Counted from the first letter of the stretch, positions 1-9,375 are shown. The stretch is DNA of 64,000 nucleotides from Pseudomonas sp. KU26590 (GCF_026153515.1 NZ_CP110644.1:1517501-1581500); one strand, 5' to 3'. Notes: generated by a model from the letters alone, not told the origin. A program made the numbers and translations.

Positions 1-96
1 GCTGCACTGGAAGTGACGCGGCAAGCAGAAGGCGGCCCCGAAGCTTTGCTGCGTCTTGATGCGAGTGTCAGTACATCAGGGGCATGGAATGTTTAG
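1..96 (+). CDS. 3' end of an unidentified gene (partial)
   Basis: Frame 1 is open from the window edge to a TAG at 94-96. The last residues read roughly RLDASVSTSGAWNV. The stop lies 8 bp inside the next gene, which suggests translational coupling. Too little is visible to assign a family. The high-GC codon use and the overlap with a well-supported start are the only evidence that it is coding. Confidence 0.45.
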   Translation, partial: AALEVTRQAEGGPEALLRLDASVSTSGAWNV

Positions 97-880
97 TATT
101 GCTTCATGTTCAAGAACTACCGTGGCCTGTCTTCTGATATTCGGTTCCGTGGGTGGCTGCGCGAAAGACCTCAGCTTTTCTCCCACCCCGGGAGGCGAGA
201 AGGTGACTATTACGGTCAAGGTGCCCAAGGACCTGATAACTGACTCAATGCATGTCATGTACCGGTCCTCAATCTGTAAACGCATTGCGCACGACAGTAA
301 CGGGCGTCCCGAACCGCTTGATGGATACAACGGGTATGAGATGGAGCTCAAGCGTGCAGGAAATGACGACACCTTTACCGCACAGTTATTTGTTGACGGT
401 GGTGGTCCATGCGAGTGGCATTTAAGCAACGTAAGGTTCGGCGTTTCGTACCCTGTGCCCAATGTCTTGGGGGAGGACGTCATAGAGGGGGCAGGTGGGA
501 ACATCATTGTGGTGTTCGATCACAATAATCCTCAACTTCAAACGGGCTATTCCTGGACGGCAGAGGGGCCTGATCTGAATGTTGTGAAAGATTACTATCC
601 ATGGATACACGAAAGTTACATTCGGGGGCATCAGAAGTGGGCCATGCTTGCCGATGAGGAAGGAGGTACGTTTACCTACGAGGCACGTCAAGCTCGAAAC
701 ATATATTTCGAGCCCGTACTGCATAGAGACTATGTGGTGCGATCGGCGGAGCCCAAAAAACACAAAAGGGGTGATTACATCACTTTCGTTTATCCCGATG
801 GGACGAAGCAGTTCGACGGACGAGCGGTGCCTGACTTTGAAAAGATGCAGAAGGTTCGCCTGGGGGGCGACGGCAAATGA
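89..880 (+). CDS. predicted lipoprotein of unknown function (263 aa)
   Basis: I do not recognise this protein. The start at 89 is chosen because AGGGG lies about 7 nt upstream and because it yields a proper lipoprotein signal: a short polar N-terminus, the hydrophobic run VACLLIF and a lipobox-like GSVGGC with Cys at about residue 24. An earlier TTG/ATG at 56-61 would bury the signal. The mature part is soluble and probably beta-rich, with many Gly, Tyr and Asp and no membrane segment. It overlaps the preceding gene by 8 bp, so the two are probably co-expressed. Lipoproteins coupled like this sometimes serve as periplasmic immunity proteins to an upstream effector, but nothing in the sequence proves that here. 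It converges on the next gene. Confidence 0.75.
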   Translation: MFSIASCSRTTVACLLIFGSVGGCAKDLSFSPTPGGEKVTITVKVPKDLITDSMHVMYRSSICKRIAHDSNGRPEPLDGYNGYEMELKRAGNDDTFTAQLFVDGGGPCEWHLSNVRFGVSYPVPNVLGEDVIEGAGGNIIVVFDHNNPQLQTGYSWTAEGPDLNVVKDYYPWIHESYIRGHQKWAMLADEEGGTFTYEARQARNIYFEPVLHRDYVVRSAEPKKHKRGDYITFVYPDGTKQFDGRAVPDFEKMQKVRLGGDGK

Positions 881-929
881 ATGAGGTTTCTCATTGCACA
901 GCCGCCGCCTGGCCGCCGCATATCCCCAA

Positions 930-2027
930 TCAAACCAAATGCAGATGGTTGTCCCACAACCCTGCCGGCAGCTCCAGCGGTTTGGCGACCAGCACCGTCT
1001 CGCGGCAGTCATAGAAACGGCAGCGCCCTTGACCCGAGGTCACAACGAAGCCGTCCGGCACGGCGCCCACCCCCGCGCAGTCGGGCAGCGGTGCGTCGAG
1101 CTTCAGCGCACCGCTGTCCAGGTCCCAGATGAAGAATCGGTTGCCCCTCGGCGCGGTCAGCGCCACCAGCCGCAGGTCGTTGTGAATGGCGACGCTGGCC
1201 GTGTAATGCGCCATGGCCTGCAACTGTTGCTCCGCCACAGGGAAGGCCTGAAACGGCTGGCCCGGCCGCTTGATGGCGAGCAGCTCGGCGGATTCGTGGG
1301 AAGGCCCCATGAACTGCTGCCCCGCGACGATGGTGCCGTCGCTGGCGATCGCCATATGCCGCACGCTGTTCATCTGCTGCGACAACGTCTCTTTGCTCAG
1401 CAGCGTGCCGTCGCGTTGCATCAGCACCAGACTGGGCTCCATGGCGTTGAGGTTCATTTCAACGCGGCTCTCGGCTTCGGTGCGAATGCCGCCGTTGGCG
1501 ACTACAAGGGTTTCGCCGTCCGGCATCCATGACACCTGATGCGGCCCTACACCGTGGGTGGAAATTTCCCCGGTGCGTTGCAGCCGCTCATCCACGAATC
1601 GATAGATGCCCAACAGGCCGCGGCCCGGTTCCGTGGTGTCGTTTTCGGTGGCGTACAGCCATTCGCCATCCTTGTGAATGACCGCGTGGCCGTAGAAGTG
1701 TCGATGGGGTTGCGAGGTGATGGTCTGCAGCAGACGACCGTCGCGCAAGTCGATCAGGTAACTTTCGGTCCCCGGCCGGCGCGCGACGAACAGCGCGATC
1801 GGCAGGTTTGGGTGGTTGATGATGTCGTGACAGCGCTGGGCGACGGCGGTGGCAAACACCTGCGTGCCGTCGACGCGATAACCCACGGCAAAGTGCTGGC
1901 CATTGCCGTCGTCCCGGGCGGACAGCAGCAGCGGGCTTTCGCCTTTTTTCGCGAACAGCGTCCAGCCGCCAAACGTGACGGCGCTAAGCAGCAGGCTGCC
2001 CAGACCCAGAGCCTGACGTCGCAACAT
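930..2027 (-). CDS. DUF1513 family periplasmic protein
   Basis: The protein is about 365 aa and beta-propeller-like. In pseudomonads DUF1513 proteins are encoded with imelysins and di-haem oxidoreductases and are thought to act in periplasmic iron handling; their exact role is unknown. The N-terminus MLRRQALGLGSLLLSA resembles a Tat signal (twin Arg followed by a hydrophobic run). I place the start at 2027, 2 nt past the imelysin stop, with GGTGA upstream. In-frame ATGs at 2039 and 2042 would overlap the imelysin gene and are alternatives. Repeated motifs such as DLRDGRLL and DLDSGALKL fit a propeller. It is the last gene of the cluster. Confidence 0.88.
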   Translation of the reverse strand: MLRRQALGLGSLLLSAVTFGGWTLFAKKGESPLLLSARDDGNGQHFAVGYRVDGTQVFATAVAQRCHDIINHPNLPIALFVARRPGTESYLIDLRDGRLLQTITSQPHRHFYGHAVIHKDGEWLYATENDTTEPGRGLLGIYRFVDERLQRTGEISTHGVGPHQVSWMPDGETLVVANGGIRTEAESRVEMNLNAMEPSLVLMQRDGTLLSKETLSQQMNSVRHMAIASDGTIVAGQQFMGPSHESAELLAIKRPGQPFQAFPVAEQQLQAMAHYTASVAIHNDLRLVALTAPRGNRFFIWDLDSGALKLDAPLPDCAGVGAVPDGFVVTSGQGRCRFYDCRETVLVAKPLELPAGLWDNHLHLV

Positions 2028-2028
2028 A

Positions 2029-3093
2029 TCAGTCACCATCATTGGCGTTGAAGCCCAGTTGAATGCCCAGCGCTTTGGCCAGTTCGCCTTCGTGCAGGCG
2101 ATGGACCACGTTGAGGCTGTCGTAGAAAGCGTTGAGCTGCTGGCGGCCTTCTTCGGTGGCCAGCAGATCCGCGAGCGGCGGTTTCAGCGCGGCCAGTTGT
2201 CGATTGCTCTCAGCGTAGGCGGCGTCGATCTTCTCGGCCAAAGGCTTCTGCTCCTTCGGCAACAGCCCGCGCAAACCCTTGTTATCAACGCCGGCCCAGA
2301 CGGTCTGCGCACTGGCCAGACTCGCCTGCAAGCTGCTGAGCGAGGCCTTGCTGCGCCAGGCTTCGGCCTGAAACGGCTGGGGCACGCCCTTGGTGCCACG
2401 GCCGAGCGGGGTGCCGAGCTTTTTCTTCAACGAGTCCAGCGCGGTCACTTGCACGCGCAGCAACTCGGCAATGGCTTCGTGGGAGTCGGCGTAACGCTGA
2501 TTGGGAAACTTGCTCAACTGAGCGAGCATGCCGTCGTTGCTGTTCCAGCTGTTGAGGATGTCTTCGGCCAACGCCTTCTGACGCTCGCCGATGGCCACCA
2601 GCAGCGGGCAGTAACGGGCTTTCTGCTCGGCGTTGGCCATGTCGATGTCGGCGTCGAACAGAATGTATTCATACGCCGAGAGGCCCTGAACCACCACGCT
2701 GGATTTGCCCAGGGCGTCGGCGCTGATCTGCGGCTGTGCAGTGACCAGTTGTTCCACCTGACGACCGACGAGGTTTTTCTTGTCCGGCCAGAACTGAATC
2801 TGCCAGGCGCGATTGCCTTCGGCGAGTGGGCCGATCAGCAGCGGTTGCAGCTCGGCCCAGGCTTTTTGTGCGTGGAGGAAGTCCGCGCGGGCGGTGTCCA
2901 AGTCTGATTTGCCCTGGCAGTAGGAAAGCGCACTGATCGCCAGTTGCCGGTCGGCATCGACCCAACGGCTGTAGGTCGGGAGGATGACCTGACTGGCGAT
3001 GGCGGCAGACGTCACGGCTTGCGGGTCCGACGGCGCGCACGCGCCCAGTGCCAATGCGGCGAGGCTGGTGAGCAACAACTTGGGGCGGAACAT
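2029..3093 (-). CDS. imelysin-family lipoprotein (354 aa)
   Basis: This is an imelysin/peptidase M75-like protein (EfeO/IcmP fold), expected to sit in the periplasm on a lipid anchor and act in iron binding or uptake. The signal peptide ends in the lipobox LGAC, with Cys19. The usual imelysin HxxE metal motif is degenerate: the matching place reads SAYEYILFD (residues 139-147), with Ser where His is normal and Glu142 kept. It may therefore be a non-binding or altered partner of the canonical imelysin at 5496-6851. It lies 27 nt downstream of the di-haem oxidoreductase gene and touches the DUF1513 gene, so one transcript is likely. Confidence 0.92.
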   Translation of the reverse strand: MFRPKLLLTSLAALALGACAPSDPQAVTSAAIASQVILPTYSRWVDADRQLAISALSYCQGKSDLDTARADFLHAQKAWAELQPLLIGPLAEGNRAWQIQFWPDKKNLVGRQVEQLVTAQPQISADALGKSSVVVQGLSAYEYILFDADIDMANAEQKARYCPLLVAIGERQKALAEDILNSWNSNDGMLAQLSKFPNQRYADSHEAIAELLRVQVTALDSLKKKLGTPLGRGTKGVPQPFQAEAWRSKASLSSLQASLASAQTVWAGVDNKGLRGLLPKEQKPLAEKIDAAYAESNRQLAALKPPLADLLATEEGRQQLNAFYDSLNVVHRLHEGELAKALGIQLGFNANDGD

Positions 3094-3120
3094 GCCCGAC
3101 TCCTTATCTTCAGAAATACG

Positions 3121-4548
3121 TTAGAGAGAATTCAAGAACGCCAGCAGCGCCGCGCGTTGCTCGGCGTCGAAGGCCAGCACCTGACGTTGCGCCGGCAGCG
3201 CCTCGCCGCCGTGCCAAAGCACGGCCTCCATCAGGTTGCGGGCGCGCCCGTCGTGCAGAAACTGGGTGTGGCCACTGACGGCTTGCGTCAGGCCGATGCC
3301 CCACAAAGGCGGCGTACGCCACTGTTGGCCGCTGGCCTGAAATTCGCTGAGGTTGTCGGCCAGGCCTTCGCCCATGTCATGCAGCAGCAGATCGGTGTAG
3401 GGGCGGATGACCTGACTCGCCAGCTCAGGCTCGGCGGCGTCGGCGGAGGTGGTGAATTGCGGGGTGTGGCATTGCTGGCAGCCCGCTTTGAAAAACAGAT
3501 TCTTGCCCGCCAGCACCTGCGGCTCAGCCACGTCGCGACGCGCCGGAACGCCGAGGTTGCGCGTGTAGAAAGTGATCAGCCGCAGGATGTTGTCGCTGAC
3601 TTCCGGCTCACCGTTCGGGCCATTGCCGTTGGGCGCGGCAAGGCACGCGGTCTGTGACGGCGTGCAGTCGTCGACCGGCATCAGTGTGGACGTCAGGCCC
3701 ATGTCACCCGCCAGTGCGTGGGCATTCTGCTGTTTGATGCTCGGCTGCGAGGCTTTCCAGCCGAAACGGCCGAGGACGGATTTCTGCTGCGCGTCGTCCC
3801 AGACCCAGTTGGGTTTGCCGGTAATGCCGGTGCCCTGCTCATCGTTCGGGTTGGCGTTGGCCAGAATCGCTGCTTGTGGGATGGCTTCCAGAAGCCCGAG
3901 GCCGATCATCGGCGGAGCAATGCGCGCGGAAGCTCGCGTCTGCGGGTGCATCGGGCCGTAACCGGGCTGGGTGATCTGCAGGGTAGGGCGGCGCAGGTGC
4001 ACCGGGGTGCCGTCGCGAAAATGCACGGTCATCGAATCGTAGTCGACCCGCACCTTGCCCTCAGGCGTCACGCCGGGGATGGCCATGTCCTGGAGTTGCT
4101 TGCCGTAAACGGGCTCAGGCGTCAGGCCCAACTGCTTGATGTGCTCGGCGAATGCCGGGTCGTCGGGAATCGACAGGCGCACCAGCATCGACACGGCGTT
4201 GTCGGCGCCGGACTCGGGCGGGTGGCCGCGCCCGTCCTTGATGTGGCAGTTCTGGCAGGCGTTGGTGTTGAACAGCGGACCTAGACCGTCCCGCGCGGTG
4301 GTGGTCGAGGGGGCGATCACCCAGGGATTGCGAAAGAAACTGTTGCCGACGCTGAAGTCCAGCCGCCGGGTGGGCGACAGGTTGGCCGAAGGCAGGGAAA
4401 ACGCGTTGCGGTCGCTTTTGTTGACGGTGGTGGCGCCGCCAGAACGCGACTCGCCCGGCTCGGCGGCGGTGAAACGCGGGGCGTCATCGCACCCACTGAC
4501 GGCCAGCGCCATCAGCAGGAGAAACGAAGGACGGAGCCGCGCAGTCAT
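3121..4548 (-). CDS. di-haem oxidoreductase, DUF1111 (CcP/MauG-like) lipoprotein
   Basis: A 475-aa c-type cytochrome of the DUF1111 'thiol oxidoreductase' family. Two haem-binding CxxCH motifs are visible, CQNCH at residues 98-102 and CQQCH at 357-361. The N-terminus is a lipoprotein signal ending VSGC (Cys20). The family sits next to imelysins in pseudomonads, where it probably oxidises ferrous iron or passes electrons in periplasmic iron acquisition; that role is inferred from context. It heads the three-gene run DUF1111-imelysin-DUF1513. The 139 bp upstream separate it from the AP2 gene and show no convincing Fur box. Confidence 0.92.
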   Translation of the reverse strand: MTARLRPSFLLLMALAVSGCDDAPRFTAAEPGESRSGGATTVNKSDRNAFSLPSANLSPTRRLDFSVGNSFFRNPWVIAPSTTTARDGLGPLFNTNACQNCHIKDGRGHPPESGADNAVSMLVRLSIPDDPAFAEHIKQLGLTPEPVYGKQLQDMAIPGVTPEGKVRVDYDSMTVHFRDGTPVHLRRPTLQITQPGYGPMHPQTRASARIAPPMIGLGLLEAIPQAAILANANPNDEQGTGITGKPNWVWDDAQQKSVLGRFGWKASQPSIKQQNAHALAGDMGLTSTLMPVDDCTPSQTACLAAPNGNGPNGEPEVSDNILRLITFYTRNLGVPARRDVAEPQVLAGKNLFFKAGCQQCHTPQFTTSADAAEPELASQVIRPYTDLLLHDMGEGLADNLSEFQASGQQWRTPPLWGIGLTQAVSGHTQFLHDGRARNLMEAVLWHGGEALPAQRQVLAFDAEQRAALLAFLNSL

Positions 4549-4687
4549 ACAGGTCCTGCAAAGGGGTGGAAATCGGGGCGAGCAAGCTTACCAGCCCCGT
4601 GTTTGATGAATAAGAGAGATTAGCGTTTGAAGGTCCTCTCGTAACGTGTTGTTACCAAATCATCCGCAGGAAACGGGCCGGCAAAAC

Positions 4688-5227
4688 TCATGCACCGGCG
4701 ATCTCCAGGGCCGGGTTTTCCACGAGTAATTGCATCAGGCGCCGTTCGCCCTCGACCACCTTGAACGACCGGTAGTCGCCAATCCCGTCTAGTTGCCGTT
4801 CGCGTTCGCGGATCGCCAGCTCCTTGGCCCGCTCGTAGCCGTAATGCTCGACCCTGAACGACTTGGTGACACTGCTGCCGTTGCGCAGGGTGGTCCGCGC
4901 CACCCAATAGGCGATGCCGGTGTAGCAGCGGTAGTGCACCCCCGGATAGCCGCTGGTGTTGGTGGCGATGATGCGTTGACGGATGTCGCGGCTGAGCTTG
5001 GGCAAGTGGGCCAGCAGCAACTGGTCACGGCAGGCATCGGCGGCTTGGCGTGCCGGGTCTCGGCCGCCGTAGCGGGAGAAGGAAAACAGCCGGTTGAAGG
5101 TTCTGCCGTCGCGGTAGATGGTCACCTTCCAGGCACGCGGGCCCTTGATGCCGACCAACAGGTGGATACCGTAATCGTTGGCTTTGAGCTTACTGACGCG
5201 GCGCCTTTTATTGTTTCTCTTGGGCAC
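4688..5227 (-). CDS. tandem AP2-domain DNA-binding-like protein (179 aa)
   Basis: A GTG start at 5227 is chosen because AGGAGGAG lies just upstream; the longer open frame has no such signal. The N-terminus is very basic (PKRNNKRRRVSK). Two AP2-like units follow. The first, at about residues 18-75, has W-K-V-x-I-Y-R-D-G then FSRYGG and an Ala-rich helix. The second, at about 90-140, has SGYPGVHYR, YWVARTTLRNG and an AKELAIRERE helix. Bacterial AP2 domains usually accompany homing endonucleases or integrases, but no HNH or other nuclease motif is present. It probably binds DNA; regulator or former mobile-element passenger cannot be told apart. It interrupts the iron cluster. Confidence 0.8.
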   Translation of the reverse strand: MPKRNNKRRRVSKLKANDYGIHLLVGIKGPRAWKVTIYRDGRTFNRLFSFSRYGGRDPARQAADACRDQLLLAHLPKLSRDIRQRIIATNTSGYPGVHYRCYTGIAYWVARTTLRNGSSVTKSFRVEHYGYERAKELAIRERERQLDGIGDYRSFKVVEGERRLMQLLVENPALEIAGA

Positions 5228-5495
5228 TTTCTGTCTCCTCCTGGATAGGGTGGGGTCAAGGAAGTGCGCATGATCGGCGGCGGGGCAGGCGTGTTCAATC
5301 CGACAAGGAACGAACAGGAAACGCCCTACAAAGCTTACAGACCGGTCCCCGGATAAGGCCGTTTTGGTGGGGCTTTCCGGCGTCGATTGACGGAAAAAAT
5401 GCCGGCCCGTGGTCGGGTCGGCATTCGTTTGCAGCAGGGCCGACTTCACCCCAGAAGGGGCTGCCCCACGGGTGTTGAAGCGGACGAGGAGGGGA

Positions 5496-6851
5496 TCAGA
5501 ACTCGTGGTCGGCGTTGTCCGGGTTCAGGTCGGTGATGCCCAGCTTGCCGGCCGCCTGCTCGATGGCGCCGGTCTGTTTGACCAGCGCGGCGATGGCGTC
5601 GCGCACCACCTCGTTGCCTGCTGTATTGCCCGCCGCGATGAGCTGGTCGAAATGCTCGCCCTTGTTGGCGTGGTCGACGATGACCTGCAGTTTTGCCTGT
5701 GTCGCGTCGAGGTCGGCGCGCACGGTCTGGTCGGTAGCAGCGTCTGCCTTGGCCACCAGCGACGACAGGCTTGGGCCGGTCACTTTGCTGCCGTCGACGC
5801 GGGTGTATTCGCCCAGGTAGACGTTGCGGATGCCCAGGCCGTTATAGAAGTGCGAATTGTGGGTGTTGTCGCTGAAGCAATCGTGTTCGTCCTCGCTGGA
5901 ATTGGCCTCCAGCGCGACTTTCATGCGTTCGCCCGCCAGTTCACCCAGCGACAGGCTGCCCATGCCGAACAGCATTTTGCGCAGCCCGCTCTCGCCCGAT
6001 TCGGCTTCCAGCGTGGCGCGGTAATTGTCGGCAACGCCCGGCTTCCAGTTGTTGACCATTTCTTCAAGATCGCTGACCAGCAGGTCGGTGGCGGCTTTCA
6101 GGTAGGCGCGGCGGCGGTCGTTGTGGCCGCCGGTGCCGCCCTGGCCTTCGATGTAGTCGCTGGCCGGACGCTCGCCGGCGCCAGGGCCGGTGCCGTGCAG
6201 GTCCTGGCCCCAGAGCAGGAATTCGATGGCGTGATAACCGGTTGCTACGTTGGCTTCCGAACCGCCGAGTTCGTTCAGGCTGGCGAGTTTTTCAGGGGTG
6301 ATTTCCGTGACGTCGACTTTGTCCTCGCCCACCTGCACGGACTTGTTGGCGATGATGTTGGCGGTGGCGCCTGGGTTACCCAGCGTGTGCTGGTAATCCT
6401 TGGCGACATAGTCGATCAGGCCTTCGTCCAGTGGCCATGCGTTCACTTGGCCTTCCCAGTCGTCGATGAGGGTGTTGCCGAAGCGGAACACTTCGCTCTG
6501 CATGTACGGCACGCGCGCCGCCACCCACGCTGCACGCGCTGCTTTCAGGGTCTGGTCATTGGGTGTGGCGAGGAAAGCGTCGACGGCCGTGCTGAGGTTT
6601 TTGGCCGTGGATTCGGCGTCGCTGAAGACGGCAAATACCATGTTGGCGTAATTGGCGACCACGGCTTTGGTGGCGGCTTCGCTGGATTGGGCAGGCGCTG
6701 CGGCGGAGGTCGGCGCTGGCGCCGGGGCGGCGGCTGCGGCCGGTGCAGGGGCAGGCGCTGCAGCGGCGGGCTTGTCCTTGCCTTGATCACAACCGGCCAG
6801 AGCAATAGCGACAGCCAGCAGACTTGCGGTTGCCAGGGGCATACGAATCAT
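5496..6851 (-). CDS. icmP: imelysin-family lipoprotein, IcmP-like (451 aa)
   Basis: Orthologue by context of P. aeruginosa PA4370 (IcmP, described as an insulin-cleaving metalloproteinase outer-membrane protein); related imelysins bind iron. The start at 6851 follows AGGA and gives a lipoprotein signal ending LAGC (Cys21). A low-complexity Ala/Pro linker (about residues 28-55) precedes the imelysin domain. The family motif GYHAIEFLLWGQD is intact, with His207 and Glu210. A longer open frame starts further upstream but lacks the signal at its N-terminus. A Fur-like palindrome lies 63-81 bp upstream of the start, consistent with iron control. Whether it is a true protease is uncertain. Confidence 0.9.
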   Translation of the reverse strand: MIRMPLATASLLAVAIALAGCDQGKDKPAAAAPAPAPAAAAAPAPAPTSAAAPAQSSEAATKAVVANYANMVFAVFSDAESTAKNLSTAVDAFLATPNDQTLKAARAAWVAARVPYMQSEVFRFGNTLIDDWEGQVNAWPLDEGLIDYVAKDYQHTLGNPGATANIIANKSVQVGEDKVDVTEITPEKLASLNELGGSEANVATGYHAIEFLLWGQDLHGTGPGAGERPASDYIEGQGGTGGHNDRRRAYLKAATDLLVSDLEEMVNNWKPGVADNYRATLEAESGESGLRKMLFGMGSLSLGELAGERMKVALEANSSEDEHDCFSDNTHNSHFYNGLGIRNVYLGEYTRVDGSKVTGPSLSSLVAKADAATDQTVRADLDATQAKLQVIVDHANKGEHFDQLIAAGNTAGNEVVRDAIAALVKQTGAIEQAAGKLGITDLNPDNADHEF

Positions 6852-6913
6852 GACGGAATCCTGCATCGAGAAGAGGTGTGAACGGTGGCGAACGCCAAAA
6901 AATGCTGCGACAT

Positions 6914-6932
6914 AATGCGAAAGATTTGCATT
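6914..6932 (-). promoter_or_regulatory. candidate Fur box upstream of icmP
   Basis: A 19-bp imperfect palindrome with arms AATGC and GCATT and an A/T-rich centre matches its own reverse complement at 14 of 19 positions. Pseudomonas Fur sites often have AATGC-type arms. Its distance (63-81 bp before the ATG) fits a promoter operator. The call is by eye and unscored. Confidence 0.45.
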
Positions 6933-7065
6933 CTGTGTAAAGGCCATTTGCCCAGGCCGGCGACGGGAGATATTTCAAGCTGTTTCAGGGGAGGACCGCG
7001 TTGCGGCGTCAGAATGGCGAGGGGCAACTGCGCAACGGCTGCCTTCGTGTCGGAAGGCGGGTGTG

Positions 7066-9117
7066 CTACAGCGCCTCGCTATGAGTGCGCTGCGCCTGTT
7101 TCAGGTAGACCAGCAGCTCGCGCGCCGGAAGCGGCTTGCTGTAGAAATAGCCCTGACCTTCGTGGCAACCCTCGGAAATGATGTACGCCTCTTGCTCGGC
7201 GGTCTCAACGCCTTCGGCGATGACCTGCATGCCCAGGCTTTTGCCGAGCTGGATGATGGCGCGCACGATGGTCGCGTCGTCATCGTCATCGATCAGGTCC
7301 TGTACGAAGCTCTTGTCGATCTTGATCTTGTCCAGCGGCAGGCTTTTCAGATAGCTCAACGATGAATAACCGGTGCCGAAGTCATCAATGGCGATCAATG
7401 CCCCGGAGCGGCGCAGGCTCAGCAGGTGCTGCGCGGCGGTGGTGATGTCTTCCATCAGGCCGGTTTCCGTGACTTCCAGCTCCAGGCTTCGGGGCGGCAG
7501 GCGGTAGATCTGCAGCAGGTTGTTCACCACCCGCGGCAGTTCGGCGTGGTGCAGCTGGACGGTGGACAGGTTCACGGCCATGCGCAGGTCACTGAAGCCC
7601 TGATCGTGCCATTCGCGCAGCTGTTTGCAGGCCTGATCCAGCACCCACTCGCCGATGGCGATGATCGTGCCGTTCTGCTCGGCCAGCGGGATGAACAGGT
7701 CCGGCGGCACGAAGCCATGTTCCGGGTGAATCCAGCGGATCAACGCCTCGACACCGACCACGCTGTGATCGCGATAGCTGATCTGCGGCTGATAGACCAG
7801 ATGAAACTGCTCGCGGGCCATGGCTTCGCGCAGGTCTTTTTCCAGCTCGCGACGCCGACGCATCTCGCTGTCGACGCTGGCGATATAAAACTGATAGCGA
7901 TTGCGCGAGCGGGTCTTGGCCAGCGTCATGGTCTGTTCGGCTTTCTGCAGCAGCTTCTCGGTGCTGTCGCCATCTTCGGGGAACAGCGTGATGCCGATGG
8001 TGGCGCGCAGACGAATCTCTTGCTGATCGACGGCGAAGGGCGCTTCCAGATCGTCGAGGATGTTCTGCGCCAGCTCGGCGGCTTCGTAGGGCTGTTCGAT
8101 ATCGGCCTGAACCAGCGCGAACTGGTCGCCGCCCAGGCGGGCAAGGGCGCCGAGGCGTCCACTGTGGCTGCGCAGTCGATCGGCGAGGGCCAGCAGCAAC
8201 TGGTCGCCGGCCTGATAACTGAATTGTTCGTTGATGCCTTTGAAGTCATCCAGGCCGACGCACAACACCGCGACGCGGTGCTGCACCTTTCCGGAGTCGA
8301 CGAGGATTTTGTCCAGCTGCTTCTGCAGTTGCAGCCGGTTGGGCAAACCGGTGAGGAAGTCGTACTGGGCCATGCGCAGCAGGCTGGATTCCGCCTCGTG
8401 GCGCAGGGTGGTGTTGCGTTCGATGGACGCCAGCAGTTGATTGGCGGTGTTGACCCAGACCCCCAACTCGTTTTTTTCGTGACCTTTGAGCAAAGGCAGT
8501 TGGTGCTCGCTGGGGCGGTCGGGGTTGATGCTGGTCAGGTGCTCGATGATTCTGGACAGCGGTTTGGTCAGCAGCCAGTGATAAACCAGGTACAACACCA
8601 GCCCCATTGCCAGCGCGCGCAACACACCGGAGATGAAGATGATGAGGGAGTTTGTGAGGAAGGTTTCGCCGTAGGTGGCGGTGTCCAGGGTGATGCGCAG
8701 GTCGCCGTAATATTCGCTGTACGGGCTGCGGCCGACCAGTTGCGTGGTGAAGCTGCGTTCCTGGCCAAGGATCAGATCGGTCAGCCAGCGGGTGGGGGTG
8801 GCGTCGAGGTCGCGGGATTTCTCGGCGAGCACCGTCTCGTTGGGATGACCGATTGACGCCAGACGCACAGCTTTGTCCTGAAACAACCCTTCGATGACCT
8901 GCATGCCCATTTCCCGGTCCAGGCTATAGACGGCCTGCGTCGACGGGTCGCGAAACATGTCGAGGATACGCGCCGCATCCGAGGCAACGGCCTGGCGGGT
9001 TTTGTACGCGTCGTAGACGATCTGTGCGCAACTGAGCACGACCCCCACAATCAGCGCTGAAAGCAGCACAACGCGAAGCAGCTTCACCGACAAGCTGTGT
9101 TTGAGTTCCAGCTTCAA
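7066..9117 (-). CDS. bifA: cyclic-di-GMP phosphodiesterase BifA (degenerate GGDEF-EAL)
   Basis: BifA hydrolyses c-di-GMP and favours swarming over biofilm in P. aeruginosa (PA4367). The order is TM1 (about 13-34), a periplasmic sensor loop, TM2 (about 155-180), a HAMP-like linker, a GGDEF domain (about 250-405) and an EAL domain (about 430-675). The cyclase site is degenerate, GGDQF at 329-333, as in known BifA. The EAL site looks active: EAL at 457-459, a conserved NLS, and DDFGTGYSS at 578-586. The length (683 aa) is normal. Translation appears to start at TTG (9117), preceded by GAAGGA with 8 nt spacing; the nearest ATG is out of frame. sodB follows upstream as in P. aeruginosa. Confidence 0.95.
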   Translation of the reverse strand: MKLELKHSLSVKLLRVVLLSALIVGVVLSCAQIVYDAYKTRQAVASDAARILDMFRDPSTQAVYSLDREMGMQVIEGLFQDKAVRLASIGHPNETVLAEKSRDLDATPTRWLTDLILGQERSFTTQLVGRSPYSEYYGDLRITLDTATYGETFLTNSLIIFISGVLRALAMGLVLYLVYHWLLTKPLSRIIEHLTSINPDRPSEHQLPLLKGHEKNELGVWVNTANQLLASIERNTTLRHEAESSLLRMAQYDFLTGLPNRLQLQKQLDKILVDSGKVQHRVAVLCVGLDDFKGINEQFSYQAGDQLLLALADRLRSHSGRLGALARLGGDQFALVQADIEQPYEAAELAQNILDDLEAPFAVDQQEIRLRATIGITLFPEDGDSTEKLLQKAEQTMTLAKTRSRNRYQFYIASVDSEMRRRRELEKDLREAMAREQFHLVYQPQISYRDHSVVGVEALIRWIHPEHGFVPPDLFIPLAEQNGTIIAIGEWVLDQACKQLREWHDQGFSDLRMAVNLSTVQLHHAELPRVVNNLLQIYRLPPRSLELEVTETGLMEDITTAAQHLLSLRRSGALIAIDDFGTGYSSLSYLKSLPLDKIKIDKSFVQDLIDDDDDATIVRAIIQLGKSLGMQVIAEGVETAEQEAYIISEGCHEGQGYFYSKPLPARELLVYLKQAQRTHSEAL

Positions 9118-9375
9118 ATGGCCATTCCTTCATCCATGCTGATAGCGGCTTGACTGCGTTCAAACACTGTCAATGCAGGCATTCGTATCAGGCGCTTCTG
9201 GCTTGCGCGTGACCCCATCAATCGGGAAAACAGTTAATACGCAGACCACTCAGGCTATCGGCACTGTGTCGGTCATACCCTGGGAAAACTTGAGCCCAGC
9301 CGTTTGAATCAGCACGAAATTTGATAGTAGTCCGCTGCCGCTTCCAGACAATACATAAACGACAAACAGAAGGCG

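Noticed and set aside
894..1532. Long open frames antisense to the DUF1513, imelysin, BifA, fumarase and Rhs genes
   Set aside because: They are shadows caused by high GC in the third codon position; none has a ribosome site or family-like sequence.
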